From positions 124,001 to 188,000 of the forward strand of contig NZ_MBSS01000012.1 in the NCBI RefSeq assembly GCF_001695855.1: a stretch of 64,000 nt of DNA. Direction: 5' to 3'. A program made the position numbers and the translations under genes. Origin of the DNA: Ensifer sp. LC163 (lineage in GTDB: Bacteria > Pseudomonadota > Alphaproteobacteria > Rhizobiales > Rhizobiaceae). This document shows, piece after piece, positions 17,059-26,423 of this stretch (positions are counted from its first letter, which is position 1; each line of letters opens with the position of its first letter). The notes under the pieces are model-generated. The model was given only the letters and a program-made list of their open reading frames with translations. It was not told the DNA's origin and did not search any database.

Positions 17059-19194
17059 TCAGGCGAGGACGGCCAGGAGCAGCAACGCCACGATGTTGGT
17101 GATCTTGATCGCCGGGTTTACCGCCGGGCCGGCCGTATCCTTGTAGGGATCGCCGACGGTGTCGCCGGTCACCGACGCCTTGTGGGCTTCGGAACCCTTG
17201 AGATGCCGGGTGCCGTTCCTGTCGACGAAACCGTCCTCGAAGCTCTTTTTGGCGTTGTCCCAGGCACCGCCGCCCGAGGTCATGGAGATCGCCACGAACA
17301 GGCCGTTGACGATGACGCCAAGCAACGACGCGCCCAGTGCCGCGAAGGCGGATGCCTTGGAGCCGGACAGCAGCAGCACGCCGAAATAGACGACGAGCGG
17401 CGCCAAAACCGGCAGCAGCGAAGGGACAATCATCTCACGGATCGCCGCCTTGGTGAGCAGGTCGACGGCGCGACCGTAATCAGGCTTCTCCGTGCCTGCC
17501 ATGATGCCGGGCTTTTCTCGGAACTGGCGACGCACTTCCTCGACGATCGACCCTGCCGCACGGCCGACGGCCGTCATCGCGATGCCGCCGAAGAGATATG
17601 GAATGAGGCCACCGAAGATCAGTCCGGCAACGACATAGGGGTTCGACAGATCGAAGGAGATCGGACCGACATCGGCGAAGTACGGATATTTGTCGCCATT
17701 GGCGGCGAAGTAGCGGAGGTCGTTGGCGTAGGCTGCAAACAGAACCAGTGCGCCGAGGCCGGCCGAGCCGATGGCATAGCCCTTGGTCACGGCCTTCGTA
17801 GTGTTGCCGACGGCATCGAGCGCGTCGGTCGACTTGCGTACTTCCGGTGGCAGGTGCGACATCTCCGCGATACCGCCGGCATTATCCGTCACCGGACCGA
17901 AGGCGTCGAGTGCCACAATCATGCCGGCAAGGCCAAGCATCGCGGTCACGGCTATACCCGTGCCGAACAGGCCGGCGAGCTGATAGGTCGCAATGATACC
18001 GCCGACGATGACGATGGCCGGCAACGCCGTCGACTCCAGCGAGACCGCAAGCCCCTGGATCACGTTCGTGCCGTGGCCTGTGACCGACGCCTGGGCGATG
18101 GAGTTCACGGGGCGCTTGTTGGTGCCGGTGTAGTATTCGGTGATGACCACGATCAGCGCCGTGACCACCAGGCCGAGGATACCGCACAGGAACAGGTTCC
18201 AGCCGGTGATGTCCTGGCCCGCAACCGTTCCGATCGAGCCCCAGCCGATTGTCAGCGACGTGGCAGCGCCAAGTCCGAAGATCGACAGCGCACCCGTGAC
18301 GATCAGGCCTCGGTAGAGCGCACCCATGATCGAGTTGTTGCTGCCGAGCTTGACGAAGAAGGTGCCGACGATCGAGGTGATGATGCAGGTCGCGCAAATT
18401 GCCAGGGGATAGGCCATGACAGTCGAGAGCACTGGCGTGCCGGCGAAGAAGATCGCAGCCAACACCATCGTTGCCACCACCGAGACGGCGTAGGTCTCGA
18501 ACAGGTCGGCCGCCATGCCGGCGCAGTCGCCGACGTTGTCGCCGACGTTGTCGGCGATGGTCGCAGGGTTGCGCGGATCATCTTCCGGGATCCCTGCCTC
18601 CACCTTGCCGACGAGGTCGCCACCAACGTCAGCACCCTTGGTGAAGATGCCGCCACCGAGACGGGCGAAGATCGAGATCAGCGATGCGCCGAAGCCGAGC
18701 GCCACCAGTGCGTCCATCACTTCACGCGAACCGGGCTCGTGACCCAGGCCTGCCGTCAGGATGAGGTAATAGACCGACACGCCGAGAAGGGCGAGGCCCG
18801 CGACGAGAAGGCCGGTGATCGCGCCGGATTTGAAGGCGATATCGAGACCGGATGCAAGGCTGACCGAAGCGGCCTGCGCAGTGCGCACGTTCGCGCGAAC
18901 GGAAACGTGCATGCCGATGAACCCTGCTGCACCCGAAAGCACTGCACCAACGAGAAAGCCGAAAGCGGCTGCGGAAGAAAGAAGAACCCAGGCAGCGATG
19001 AAAACGACGACGCCGACGATGGCAATGGTTCTGTATTGACGCGTGAGATAGGCCTGCGCCCCTTCACGAATGTAGCCTGCGATTTCTTGCATGCGGGCGT
19101 TCCCCTGGTCGGCGGCCAGCACCGACTGTGTTGCCCAGATGGCATAAGCCACCGCGAGCAACCCGCATGCGATAACGCCCAACAAAATGGTCAT
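17059..19194 (-). CDS. hppA: Membrane H+-translocating pyrophosphatase, K+-independent type
   Basis: A 711-residue polytopic inner-membrane enzyme (about 16 helices) coupling pyrophosphate hydrolysis to proton export. Family motifs are complete: the substrate-binding [20 protein letters not shown] (189-208), [13 protein letters not shown], and the C-terminal [17 protein letters not shown]. At residues 463-472 it reads [10 protein letters not shown]. Lys467 occupies the position that is Ala in K+-dependent enzymes, so this should be the potassium-independent proton pump, as in Rhodospirillum. Monocistronic, convergent with bamE. Such pumps help rhizobia in acidic conditions. Confidence 0.97.
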   Translation of the reverse strand: MTILLGVIACGLLAVAYAIWATQSVLAADQGNARMQEIAGYIREGAQAYLTRQYRTIAIVGVVVFIAAWVLLSSAAAFGFLVGAVLSGAAGFIGMHVSVRANVRTAQAASVSLASGLDIAFKSGAITGLLVAGLALLGVSVYYLILTAGLGHEPGSREVMDALVALGFGASLISIFARLGGGIFTKGADVGGDLVGKVEAGIPEDDPRNPATIADNVGDNVGDCAGMAADLFETYAVSVVATMVLAAIFFAGTPVLSTVMAYPLAICATCIITSIVGTFFVKLGSNNSIMGALYRGLIVTGALSIFGLGAATSLTIGWGSIGTVAGQDITGWNLFLCGILGLVVTALIVVITEYYTGTNKRPVNSIAQASVTGHGTNVIQGLAVSLESTALPAIVIVGGIIATYQLAGLFGTGIAVTAMLGLAGMIVALDAFGPVTDNAGGIAEMSHLPPEVRKSTDALDAVGNTTKAVTKGYAIGSAGLGALVLFAAYANDLRYFAANGDKYPYFADVGPISFDLSNPYVVAGLIFGGLIPYLFGGIAMTAVGRAAGSIVEEVRRQFREKPGIMAGTEKPDYGRAVDLLTKAAIREMIVPSLLPVLAPLVVYFGVLLLSGSKASAFAALGASLLGVIVNGLFVAISMTSGGGAWDNAKKSFEDGFVDRNGTRHLKGSEAHKASVTGDTVGDPYKDTAGPAVNPAIKITNIVALLLLAVLA

Positions 19195-19393
19195 TTCGCA
19201 TTACCCTCCGTTTCAACCCGCGGACTCACTCCCGGCCGCAGGCCCCTCAAATCCGCGAATCACGCACCACCTCCTCAAGCAGCACCCCTCACGGCGCGGC
19301 CAGAGTGCGGTTGCAACGATAGATCGTCAAGCCCCGGAAAATGAACTACCGGCGGGCCTGCGCGAACTGACGAATTCGGAGAAAAGCGGCTGC

Positions 19394-20623
19394 TCAGGCC
19401 GCAACGTTGGGGCGAGCGCGCATCAGCAAGAAGAGCAGAATTAGGCAGACGGCCGTCACCGGCCAGACGACGGCGTTCAGCATATCCCAGCCATAGACCG
19501 ACAGAACCTTGCCGGAGGCAAAGGACGACAGCGCGACAGTGGTAAACAGGATGATGTCGTGGAAGGCCTGAACCTTGTCGGCCTCCTGCGGGCGGTAGCT
19601 GCCGGCAACGATGGCGGTCGAGCCGATGAAGCCGAAATTCCACCCCAGACCGAGAAGCACCAGGGCGCCCCAGAAATTCCAGAGTTCCAGGCCCATGTGT
19701 GCGACAGCGGCGCAGGCCATGAGCAACAGCAACCCGCAGGCAACAATGCGTTCCGCGCCGAAGCGCGTGATCAGCCATCCCGTAAAGAAGCTTGGCGCGA
19801 ACATTGCGAGCACATGCCACTGGATGCCGAGCGTCGCAAGCTCGGTGGAGAAGCCGCAGCCGACGACCATGGCCACCGGCGCACCGGTCATCATGAACGT
19901 CATCAGCGCGTAGCTCGATATGCCGCAGACCATGCCGGTGATGAAGCGTTGGCTGCGAACGATCTCACCGAGTGAACGGGCGGCCTGACCGTGATGCTCG
20001 CTGGCCACGGCCCCCTGCTCCGGCAGACGCAACGGCGCAAAGAAGAATGCGGCCAACAAGCAGATCGGCAGCAAGGCGATGAAGGCGCCGACAAAGGCAA
20101 CCGGCGCGAAGAAGTCACCGGCGAAAATGACGATCTGTGGGCCGAGCACCGCGGAAACGATGCCCCCGCCCAGGATCCACGATATCGCCTTCGGTTTGTA
20201 GAAGGATGGCGAGGCGTCAGCGGCCGCGAAGCGCAGCTTTTGGGTAAAACCGTTGGAGGAGCCGAGCACGGAAAGACCGAAGGCAAAGAGCCAGAAGCTT
20301 TCGCGAAAGAGCGCGACTGCGGCGATCGCGGCGCCGACCGCGGCAATCCCGGTACCGACCATGAAGGCAAGGCGGCGACCAATCAAACGCGAGAGCGTCG
20401 CCACGAGAATGACGCCGAGCGCCATGCCGACGTTGTAGGCGGTCAGCGGCGCGGTCGCCAGCGACTTGTCGTCTGCAAGCAGCTGATAGCCGGCAACACC
20501 GCCGACGGCAAAACAAATCGGGCCGACGACGCCAAGGATCGCCTGCGCCGCCGTCAGAAGGAAGACGTTGCGACGCGCTTCGCCAAGGGCAGAGCCCATG
20601 TCATCGACGGCGGCCGCAACCAT
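19394..20623 (-). CDS. MFS transporter
   Basis: A 409-residue major-facilitator protein with about 12 membrane segments. The start at 20623 (MVAAAVDDMGSALGEARRN) lies 8 nt after the nusB stop and gives a normal-length protein; the ATG at 20734 lies inside nusB and is unlikely. The loop 2-3 region contains SRLIGRRLAFMVGT, the degenerate MFS signature. No substrate can be named. It is the third gene of a ribH-nusB-MFS unit. Confidence 0.88.
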   Translation of the reverse strand: MVAAAVDDMGSALGEARRNVFLLTAAQAILGVVGPICFAVGGVAGYQLLADDKSLATAPLTAYNVGMALGVILVATLSRLIGRRLAFMVGTGIAAVGAAIAAVALFRESFWLFAFGLSVLGSSNGFTQKLRFAAADASPSFYKPKAISWILGGGIVSAVLGPQIVIFAGDFFAPVAFVGAFIALLPICLLAAFFFAPLRLPEQGAVASEHHGQAARSLGEIVRSQRFITGMVCGISSYALMTFMMTGAPVAMVVGCGFSTELATLGIQWHVLAMFAPSFFTGWLITRFGAERIVACGLLLLMACAAVAHMGLELWNFWGALVLLGLGWNFGFIGSTAIVAGSYRPQEADKVQAFHDIILFTTVALSSFASGKVLSVYGWDMLNAVVWPVTAVCLILLFLLMRARPNVAA

Positions 20624-20630
20624 GGCCGCG

Positions 20631-21113
20631 CTACTTCTTCGGTTCGCCGCGAACCTGCCGGGCAATCCGGTCAAGAACGGCATTGACCAGCTTCGGCTCG
20701 TCGTCTCCGAAGAACGCCTTGGCGATTTCGACATATTCCGTGACGATCACCGGAACAGGCACGTCCTTGCGCTCCAGCATCTCGAAGGTACCGGCGCGCA
20801 GGATGGCGCGAACGGTGGAATCGAGCCGTGACAGCGCCCAGTCATCCTGTAGCGCCGAGCCGATCAGCGGGTCGAGCTTGCGCTGGTCGCGCACGACGCC
20901 TGCCACGATCGACCGGAACCAGGAGGCATCGGCCTTCAGGTATGTGTCGCCGTCCAGTTCCTGGCCGAGACGGTGTGCCTCGTATTCAGCGACGACTTCC
21001 AGCACGCCGGTGCCGCCGATATCCATCTGGTAAAGCGCCTGCACGGCAGCAAGGCGTGCCGCGCCGCGTTGGTTGACCTGCTTCAATGGCTGATCCGAGG
21101 GGGTGTTCGTCAC
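20631..21113 (-). CDS. nusB: Transcription antitermination factor NusB
   Basis: A 160-residue all-helical protein that binds boxA with NusE in rRNA antitermination. Hallmarks: [19 protein letters not shown] near the N-terminus, [34 protein letters not shown] and [11 protein letters not shown]-like (here [11 protein letters not shown]). The start overlaps the ribH stop by 4 nt (21110-21113). Pairing with ribH is conserved across proteobacteria. Confidence 0.97.
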   Translation of the reverse strand: MTNTPSDQPLKQVNQRGAARLAAVQALYQMDIGGTGVLEVVAEYEAHRLGQELDGDTYLKADASWFRSIVAGVVRDQRKLDPLIGSALQDDWALSRLDSTVRAILRAGTFEMLERKDVPVPVIVTEYVEIAKAFFGDDEPKLVNAVLDRIARQVRGEPKK

Positions 21114-21571
21114 TGTTCCGTGCCCAATTTCTTCTTCAGTTCTATCATCGTCAGCGCAGCGCGCGCTGCAAAGCCGCCCTTGTCGCCTTCCGCCCGGCGC
21201 GCCCGCGCCCAGGCCTGATCGTCGTTTTCGACCGTCAATATGCCGTTGCCGATGGCAAGGCTTTCACTGACGGCGAGGTCCATGATCGCGCGCGAGGATT
21301 CGTTCGCGACAATATCGAAATGATAGGTCTCGCCGCGAATGACCATGCCGAGCGCGACGAAGCCGTCATAAGCGGTGCCGCCATCGTCCGCGCCATCGAG
21401 CGCCATGGCGATTGCCGGCGGGATTTCGAGGGCACCGGGAACCGTCACGATATCATAGGTCGCTCCGGCTGCATCCAGCGCATGTTTGGCGCCATCGAGC
21501 AATGCGTCGGCCATATCGTCATAGAAGCGTGCTTCCACAATCAGGATGTGGGCAGCCTTGGTCTTCGCCAT
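21110..21571 (-). CDS. ribH: 6,7-dimethyl-8-ribityllumazine synthase
   Basis: A 153-residue lumazine synthase for the penultimate step of riboflavin synthesis. Substrate-binding features: [15 protein letters not shown] near residue 50, [18 protein letters not shown] with the catalytic His, and [14 protein letters not shown]. The length fits the icosahedral or pentameric enzymes. It heads ribH-nusB-MFS; ribE and ribD are 3 kb away on the same strand, separated by plus-strand genes. Confidence 0.97.
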   Translation of the reverse strand: MAKTKAAHILIVEARFYDDMADALLDGAKHALDAAGATYDIVTVPGALEIPPAIAMALDGADDGGTAYDGFVALGMVIRGETYHFDIVANESSRAIMDLAVSESLAIGNGILTVENDDQAWARARRAEGDKGGFAARAALTMIELKKKLGTEQ

Positions 21572-21750
21572 GGATCACCTGTCTTGAGATTTCCGCGCCG
21601 GTGCGACCGGCTGAGGCGGCGGTCAAACCATGACCGGCGCCGAATGGCAAGCAAATTCCGCTGTTGGCGCCCTTTTGCCGCGTGAGGCACCCTTGGCGCC
21701 CTACCCGCTCCAGGCGGGGTGGAACGCTTGTGTCACGCTTGAGGGGGTAG

Positions 21751-21798
21751 CCAGGCGTTGCCGACAATGACAATAATCAGGCCGGATACAACGCCTGG
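21751..21798. repeat. 10-bp perfect inverted repeat upstream of HAD gene
   Basis: CCAGGCGTTG (21751-21760) and CAACGCCTGG (21789-21798) separated by 28 nt, in the 250-bp gap between the divergent ribH and HAD genes. Candidate operator or leader hairpin. No function can be assigned. Confidence 0.5.
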
Positions 21799-21822
21799 TC
21801 GGAGAGAAAGCCGGCCCGGACA

Positions 21823-22563
21823 ATGGAAATCAAGCGAAGGTTGTCCCTAATGCATGATATCGATCCGTCGATGTCTATACGTCTGCCCCGCATGCCTCAG
21901 GCCGTCGTCTTCGACATGGACGGCCTGTTGTTCGATACCGAGGCACTCTATCGCGACGCGATGCTTGCGGCTGCAAAGGCGCTCGGGCAGACCATGCCGC
22001 TGTCGCTTTATCTCGCGACGATAGGTCTTTCAGGGGAAGCAACGCGACAATCTCTGAGCAAGCACTTCGGAGCAGACTTCGATCTCGACTTGTTCTGGGA
22101 ACAGGCGGCAGCCGCCTTTCATATTCAGGCAACGACCGAACTGCGGTTGAAACCTGGCGTGGTCGAGCTCATCGGCTCACTGGAAGACCTCGACATTCCC
22201 TTTGCGATCGCGACATCGTCCCAGCATCACGATGTCGAGCGAAACCTCGGCCTCCATGGATTGCTCGACCGCTTCCCTGTCGTCGTCGCCCACGGCGACT
22301 ATCAACTGGGCAAGCCGCATCCCGAGCCTTTCCTGACAGCTGCCCGGCGGCTCGATGTCGCGCCCGAGCTTTGCCTGGCGCTTGAGGACAGCCATAACGG
22401 CGTGCGTTCCGCATCATCGGCGGGCATGATGACGATCATGGTGCCGGATCTGCTCGTGGCAACCGAGGAGATCCGCGCTCTTTGCGTCAGCGTCGCCAGC
22501 CACCTCGGCGAGGTACGCGACGCCCTCCTACACAATTCGCGAGGCGCCCATGCCCCTGCCTGA
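21823..22563 (+). CDS. HAD-superfamily phosphatase (beta-phosphoglucomutase/CbbY-like)
   Basis: A 246-residue HAD hydrolase with all four motifs: I, VVFDMDGLLFDTEALY; II, AIATSSQ; III, GKPHPEPFL; IV, LALEDSHNGVRSASSAGM. The helical C1 cap between I and II fits the phosphoglycolate phosphatase/beta-phosphoglucomutase subgroup. Starts at 21850 (MHDID) or 21871 are equally possible. The substrate is unknown. It begins a plus-strand block of four unrelated accessory genes. Confidence 0.9.
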   Translation: MEIKRRLSLMHDIDPSMSIRLPRMPQAVVFDMDGLLFDTEALYRDAMLAAAKALGQTMPLSLYLATIGLSGEATRQSLSKHFGADFDLDLFWEQAAAAFHIQATTELRLKPGVVELIGSLEDLDIPFAIATSSQHHDVERNLGLHGLLDRFPVVVAHGDYQLGKPHPEPFLTAARRLDVAPELCLALEDSHNGVRSASSAGMMTIMVPDLLVATEEIRALCVSVASHLGEVRDALLHNSRGAHAPA

Positions 22564-22670
22564 CGGCAGCATTGTCATGCGCCTCTCCCCATCAGTCGAA
22601 TGCGAGAGCGCCCGCGGGAGCGAATGGCCGCCGCCGGACACCTGACCGATTGTCGGTTGACCAAAAGTCA

Positions 22671-22712
22671 GTCGCGCGACACGGATGACCAGCAAAGGTC
22701 GCTCCGTGCGAC
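22671..22712 (+). repeat. Leader hairpin before the cupin gene
   Basis: Three matched arm segments, GTCG/CGAC, CACGGA/TCCGTG and GACC/GGTC, fold around an AGCAAA loop. It ends 23 nt before the cupin ATG. No T-run, so probably not a terminator. Confidence 0.45.
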
Positions 22713-22735
22713 GACGATAGCGCCGGGAGGAATAC

Positions 22736-23236
22736 ATGGCGGACACAAACAAACCCATCGTCAACCCAAGGGACCTTGCTCTCGACCATTGGTCCGAAGG
22801 CACGTTCTTTGAGTCACGCGACACCTCTTTCGGCAGACAGCTTGGCCTGAAAGATCTCGGCGTCGGATATGGCGAAGTGCCACCGGGAAAGTCCGGTTGC
22901 CCCTTCCACAATCACCATGTCGAAGAAGAGCTGTTCATCATCCTCGAGGGCCAAGGCACCTATCGGTTCGGGACGGAGCGTTACGCCGTTGGGCCGGGCG
23001 ACATCCTCGGTGCCCCAGCGGGCGGGCCGGAGACGGCGCATCACCTGATCAACACCGGAACGGTGCCGCTCAAATATCTCTCGATCTCGACAATGGCCGC
23101 GACCGAGATCTGCGAATATCCGGATTCCGGCAAGTTCCTCGCAAAAACACGCACGGCCGCGGGCGAGCGACGCTTCCGGTTCGTCGGGCGGGCCGAGAGT
23201 GCCGTCGACTACTGGGACGGCGAGCCCGGTATCTGA
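22736..23236 (+). CDS. Cupin-domain protein
   Basis: A 166-residue single-domain cupin. Motif 1 is GKSGCPFHNHHVEEELFIILEG (two His, one Glu as metal ligands) and motif 2 is PGDILGAPAGGPETAHHLIN. A GGGAGGA ribosome-binding site precedes the ATG. Cys-Pro-Phe-His-Asn-His suggests a metal-dependent sugar isomerase-like or sensor cupin, but the substrate cannot be stated. It lies between the HAD and GNAT genes, 37 nt before the latter. Confidence 0.88.
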   Translation: MADTNKPIVNPRDLALDHWSEGTFFESRDTSFGRQLGLKDLGVGYGEVPPGKSGCPFHNHHVEEELFIILEGQGTYRFGTERYAVGPGDILGAPAGGPETAHHLINTGTVPLKYLSISTMAATEICEYPDSGKFLAKTRTAAGERRFRFVGRAESAVDYWDGEPGI

Positions 23237-23273
23237 TCATCCCACCTTCCAAACCAATAGCAGCGGATAAAAG

Positions 23274-23855
23274 ATGCACAGTGTTCCTATCATCGAGACC
23301 GAACGCCTGGTCCTGCGTCCCTATCGACGTGACGACTTCTCTGCCTATGCCGCCCTGTTTGCCGACAGCGAGGTCACGCGTTTCGTCGGCGGCGTTCCCT
23401 ATACACGAGAGCAATCCTGGACGCGCTTCTTGCGCCAGGTCGGCATGTGGCACTATTTCGGCTTCGGCTTCTTCGCCATCCAGGATCGAGCAACCGGCAC
23501 CTTTCTCGGCGAAGCCGGGTTTCACGACGTGCATCGCCTGATCACGCCGTCGCTCGAAGGAACGATGGAAACCGGCTGGGCGCTCTCTCCGAAGGCGCAC
23601 GGCCAGGGGCTTGCGACCGAGGCGGTCAGCGCCGCGCTCGAATGGGCCGATCGGCAGTTTCCCAAGCTGCGGAAAACCTGCATCATCGATGTCGGCAACC
23701 GCGCCTCGGTCCGTGTCGCCGAAAAGCAGGGCTTCAAGGAATGCTGGCGCACGACCTATCACGGCACGCATGTGATCATGTTCGAGCGACAACGAACGAT
23801 TGTTGGCGCAGGCAAGGTCCGTTTAGGGCAAATACCGGCGCATTCGGACACGTAA
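23274..23855 (+). CDS. GNAT N-acetyltransferase (RimJ/RimL type)
   Basis: A 193-residue acetyltransferase of the RimJ/RimL subgroup: ETERLVLRPYRRDDFSAYA at the N-terminus, GEAGFHD, and the acetyl-CoA loop ETGWALSPKAHGQGLATEAV near residue 100, then NRASVRVAEKQGFKE. Short spacing to the cupin gene suggests co-transcription. The acceptor is unknown. Confidence 0.92.
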   Translation: MHSVPIIETERLVLRPYRRDDFSAYAALFADSEVTRFVGGVPYTREQSWTRFLRQVGMWHYFGFGFFAIQDRATGTFLGEAGFHDVHRLITPSLEGTMETGWALSPKAHGQGLATEAVSAALEWADRQFPKLRKTCIIDVGNRASVRVAEKQGFKECWRTTYHGTHVIMFERQRTIVGAGKVRLGQIPAHSDT

Positions 23856-24137
23856 AACAATCCACAATTGTCTTTCTGACGAAAAGCGCCATCGAAACGT
23901 CTAGATTGCAGGCAAAATTGCCGAGCGTCGGACGGGGCGAGTTATCGCCTCAAGGCAACACGGCCGACAAGTCGAAGTAATCCAACACTTTTTCCTGCGG
24001 GTCGAGCAACCCGTAAATGTAGCCTGCTGGTGGCTGCGATATGCAGCCCCAGGAGGCCCTCCAGAAACCCGCATCGGGGATTGCGTTCGGGTATCAGGTA
24101 CCGGTCACTGCGCCGCAGACAACCAAGGAGCATGATC

Positions 24138-24488
24138 ATGAACCGCATATCCAAGCTATCAATCATTGCTGCCTTCTCTTCCCTGACATTTGTAGGAATA
24201 CCCTCCGCCCAAGACGCAAAAATGAACTGGCCGGCCGAGATCGAGCAGACGGTTCGCGACTTCAAGGGCGAAAACGTCACCATCGTCAATGTCGATACGT
24301 TGAGTGAACAGAACCAGACGCGCATGTGGATCGACCACGGTACGGCAGAGCAGCGCGCGGCCCTGCAAGCTGCCGTAAACGCCAACTCTGAACTCGCCGC
24401 CAAGCTTAAGGGGCAGAATGTGGAAATGGACAATATAGCCGGCGCCGAACAGAGCGCCGACGGCAGCCTGACCATCTACATGCGTTGA
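24138..24488 (+). CDS. Small exported protein of unknown function (116 aa)
   Basis: The ATG at 24138 has an AAGGAG site at 7-nt spacing; a nearer ATG at 24132 is too close. The protein has a signal peptide (MNRISKLSIIAAFSSLTFVG, probable cleavage after SAQ) and a 90-residue mature part with a Trp-containing N-terminus, IVNVDTLSEQNQTRMWIDHG and an alanine-rich helix. It should be periplasmic. No family was recognised. It stands between the GNAT gene and a RIME-like repeat, preceded by a 282-bp gap with no gene. Confidence 0.8.
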   Translation: MNRISKLSIIAAFSSLTFVGIPSAQDAKMNWPAEIEQTVRDFKGENVTIVNVDTLSEQNQTRMWIDHGTAEQRAALQAAVNANSELAAKLKGQNVEMDNIAGAEQSADGSLTIYMR

Positions 24489-24497
24489 AGCGTTGCA

Positions 24498-24602
24498 TAC
24501 TGCATAATTCCTTAAATCGGAATCGATTTAAGGACAAAATTATGCAGCAACTCAAAGTGTTACAGCGACCTTTGCGCGTCTAAATAGACGCGCGGCGCTG
24601 TA
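24498..24602 (+). repeat. RIME-like mosaic repeat, copy 2
   Basis: Same two-palindrome element as copy 1 and in the same orientation. The second stem has the GCGTCTAAATAGACGCG form shared with copies 3 and 4. It starts 10 nt after the small exported-protein gene and could act as its terminator. Confidence 0.88.
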
Positions 24603-24675
24603 GCCAATCGATAGAAGGCGCACCAACTCCACCTCGGAGAGGGTGCGCCTTGTCGAGCCTGGGTGATGGAAAAGT

Positions 24676-25296
24676 TTACTCGGCCTTCGGCGTGGGAAAT
24701 TCCGCAAGGCGCGCCGCATAGCGCGCCATCGTATCGACTTCGAAGTTGACGAAATCGCCAGCCTGGCGTTCGCCCCAGGTCGTGACCTCAAGGGAATGCC
24801 GGATCAAGAGCACATCGAACTCGGCGCCATCGACCTTGTTGACCGTGAGCGATGTGCCGTCGAGTGCAACGGAGCCCTTGGGTGCAACGAACTTTGCCAG
24901 GTGCAAGGGCGCGCGCAGACGGAACCGGACGGCGTCCCCTTCGGATTCGACCGAGAGAACCTCGGCCCTGTCGTCGATATGGCCGGAAACGAGATGGCCA
25001 CCAAGCTCATCGCCGATCTTCAATGACCGCTCGAGATTGATGCGCGTGCCCTTTTTCCAGCCGGCGATGGTCGTCAGCCGCAAAGCCTCTTCCCACGCCT
25101 CGACCTCGAACCAGCGCTCGTTGCTGCCACCATCCGGCAAAGCCGTGACCGTCAGGCAAACGCCGGAATGGGCGATGGAAGCCCCCATATCGATGGTCTT
25201 CGGATCGTAGCTGGTGGCGACACGCAGCTTCACGCCTTCCTTCAGCGGCGTAACGGCATCAACGGTACCGATATCAGTGACAATGCCTGTGAACAT
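24676..25296 (-). CDS. ribE: Riboflavin synthase alpha chain
   Basis: A 206-residue enzyme converting two lumazine molecules to riboflavin. It has the tandem lumazine-binding domains: MFTGIVTDIGTVDAV and SIAHSGVCLTVTAL in the first, HLVSGHIDDRAEVLSVE and KGSVALDGTSLTVN in the second. The ATG overlaps the ribD stop (TGATG), which shows translational coupling. It ends the glyA-nrdR-ribD-ribE unit. Confidence 0.97.
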   Translation of the reverse strand: MFTGIVTDIGTVDAVTPLKEGVKLRVATSYDPKTIDMGASIAHSGVCLTVTALPDGGSNERWFEVEAWEEALRLTTIAGWKKGTRINLERSLKIGDELGGHLVSGHIDDRAEVLSVESEGDAVRFRLRAPLHLAKFVAPKGSVALDGTSLTVNKVDGAEFDVLLIRHSLEVTTWGERQAGDFVNFEVDTMARYAARLAEFPTPKAE

Positions 25297-26405
25297 CAGT
25301 TCTCTCTTTCGTATTCTTCGAAACGGTCGTCGCCGTATCGCGCGGAATTGACGAGCGTGAAGCCGGCGGGCACGGACTTCCGATCAAATGGGGACGCGAT
25401 GCCGTTTTCGCCAATGCTTTGCGGGCCGGTATAGATCTGAATGCGATCGACGAGGCCAGCGTCCAGGAAAGCGCGCGCGGCAACCGCACCGCCTTCGACG
25501 AGCAGCGAGGAAATGCCGCGCGAGCCGAGCGCCGTCAGCAGATCGGCAACCGTTCCGGTTTCCAGCACCTCGACGCCGGCGGCCTCGAGCGCCGTACGGC
25601 GGGCAGCCCGGTCGCCGGCCGGCTCCAGTTCCGATTGCGCCAACGGCTCGCCTGACACGACAATCACCGGGACCTGCCGTGCCGACTGCGCGAGCTTTGA
25701 TCCGGGCGAAAGGTCCAGCCGCCGATCGAGGACGATGCGGATGGGCGAGCGGTCCTCCAGTCCAGGCAGACGCACGGTCAATTCCGGGTCATCGGCAGTC
25801 GCCGTACCGATGCCCACCAGGATCGCATCGGTTTGCGCCCTGAGGATCTGGACTTGCGCCCTCGAAATCGGGCCGGTGATGCGGACCTGCCCAGCGCCCA
25901 TACGTCCGATCATGCCGTCGGCGGAAACGGCAAGCTTCAGAGTCACATGCGGGCGCTTGCTGACCTGCCGCATGAGATAGGCTTCGAGCGCGCGATGCCC
26001 CTCCTCCTGCAGAACGCCAATATCGACCGTGATTCCGGCATCACGCAAACGCACGACGCCGCGGCCGGCGACGCGTTCGTCAGGGTCGAGGATCGAAATA
26101 ACGACGCGGGCAACGCCGGAGGCGACCAGCGCATCGGCGCAGGGCGGCGTCTTGCCGTGGTGCGAACAGGGTTCGAGCGTGACATAGGCAGTCGCGCCCC
26201 GTGCCCGCTCGCCGGCTTCGGCGAGCGCCTGGGCTTCGGCATGCGGGCGACCGCTTCTGGCGGTCACGGCACGTCCGACGACAAGGCCATCCTGGACGAT
26301 CAGGCAGGCGACGGAAGGATTGGTGGATGTCTGTCCGAGATGATGGCGAGCCAGCCGCAGCGCCGCCGCCATGAACCTCTCGTCCTCTCGGGTGGGGTTG
26401 GCCAT
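25296..26405 (-). CDS. ribD: Bifunctional riboflavin deaminase/reductase
   Basis: A 369-residue two-domain enzyme for steps two and three of riboflavin synthesis. The N-terminal zinc deaminase has His55-Ala-Glu57, and LEPCSHHGKTPPC with Cys80 and Cys89. The C-terminal reductase (from about 145) has TLKLAVSADGMIGR, VLDRRLDLSP and SSLLVEGGA. Immediately downstream of nrdR (18-nt gap) and coupled to ribE. Confidence 0.97.
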   Translation of the reverse strand: MANPTREDERFMAAALRLARHHLGQTSTNPSVACLIVQDGLVVGRAVTARSGRPHAEAQALAEAGERARGATAYVTLEPCSHHGKTPPCADALVASGVARVVISILDPDERVAGRGVVRLRDAGITVDIGVLQEEGHRALEAYLMRQVSKRPHVTLKLAVSADGMIGRMGAGQVRITGPISRAQVQILRAQTDAILVGIGTATADDPELTVRLPGLEDRSPIRIVLDRRLDLSPGSKLAQSARQVPVIVVSGEPLAQSELEPAGDRAARRTALEAAGVEVLETGTVADLLTALGSRGISSLLVEGGAVAARAFLDAGLVDRIQIYTGPQSIGENGIASPFDRKSVPAGFTLVNSARYGDDRFEEYEREN

Positions 26406-26423
26406 GGCGATCCGGGCACTTTC

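Noticed and set aside
17182-19344. 720-aa plus-strand ORF opposite hppA
   Set aside because: Exact antisense of a strongly conserved pyrophosphatase; His/Arg/Asp-rich composition is the usual high-GC shadow and there is no domain.
21572-21822. FMN riboswitch upstream of ribH
   Set aside because: The RFN core motifs were not seen on either strand; only an unrelated inverted repeat is present.
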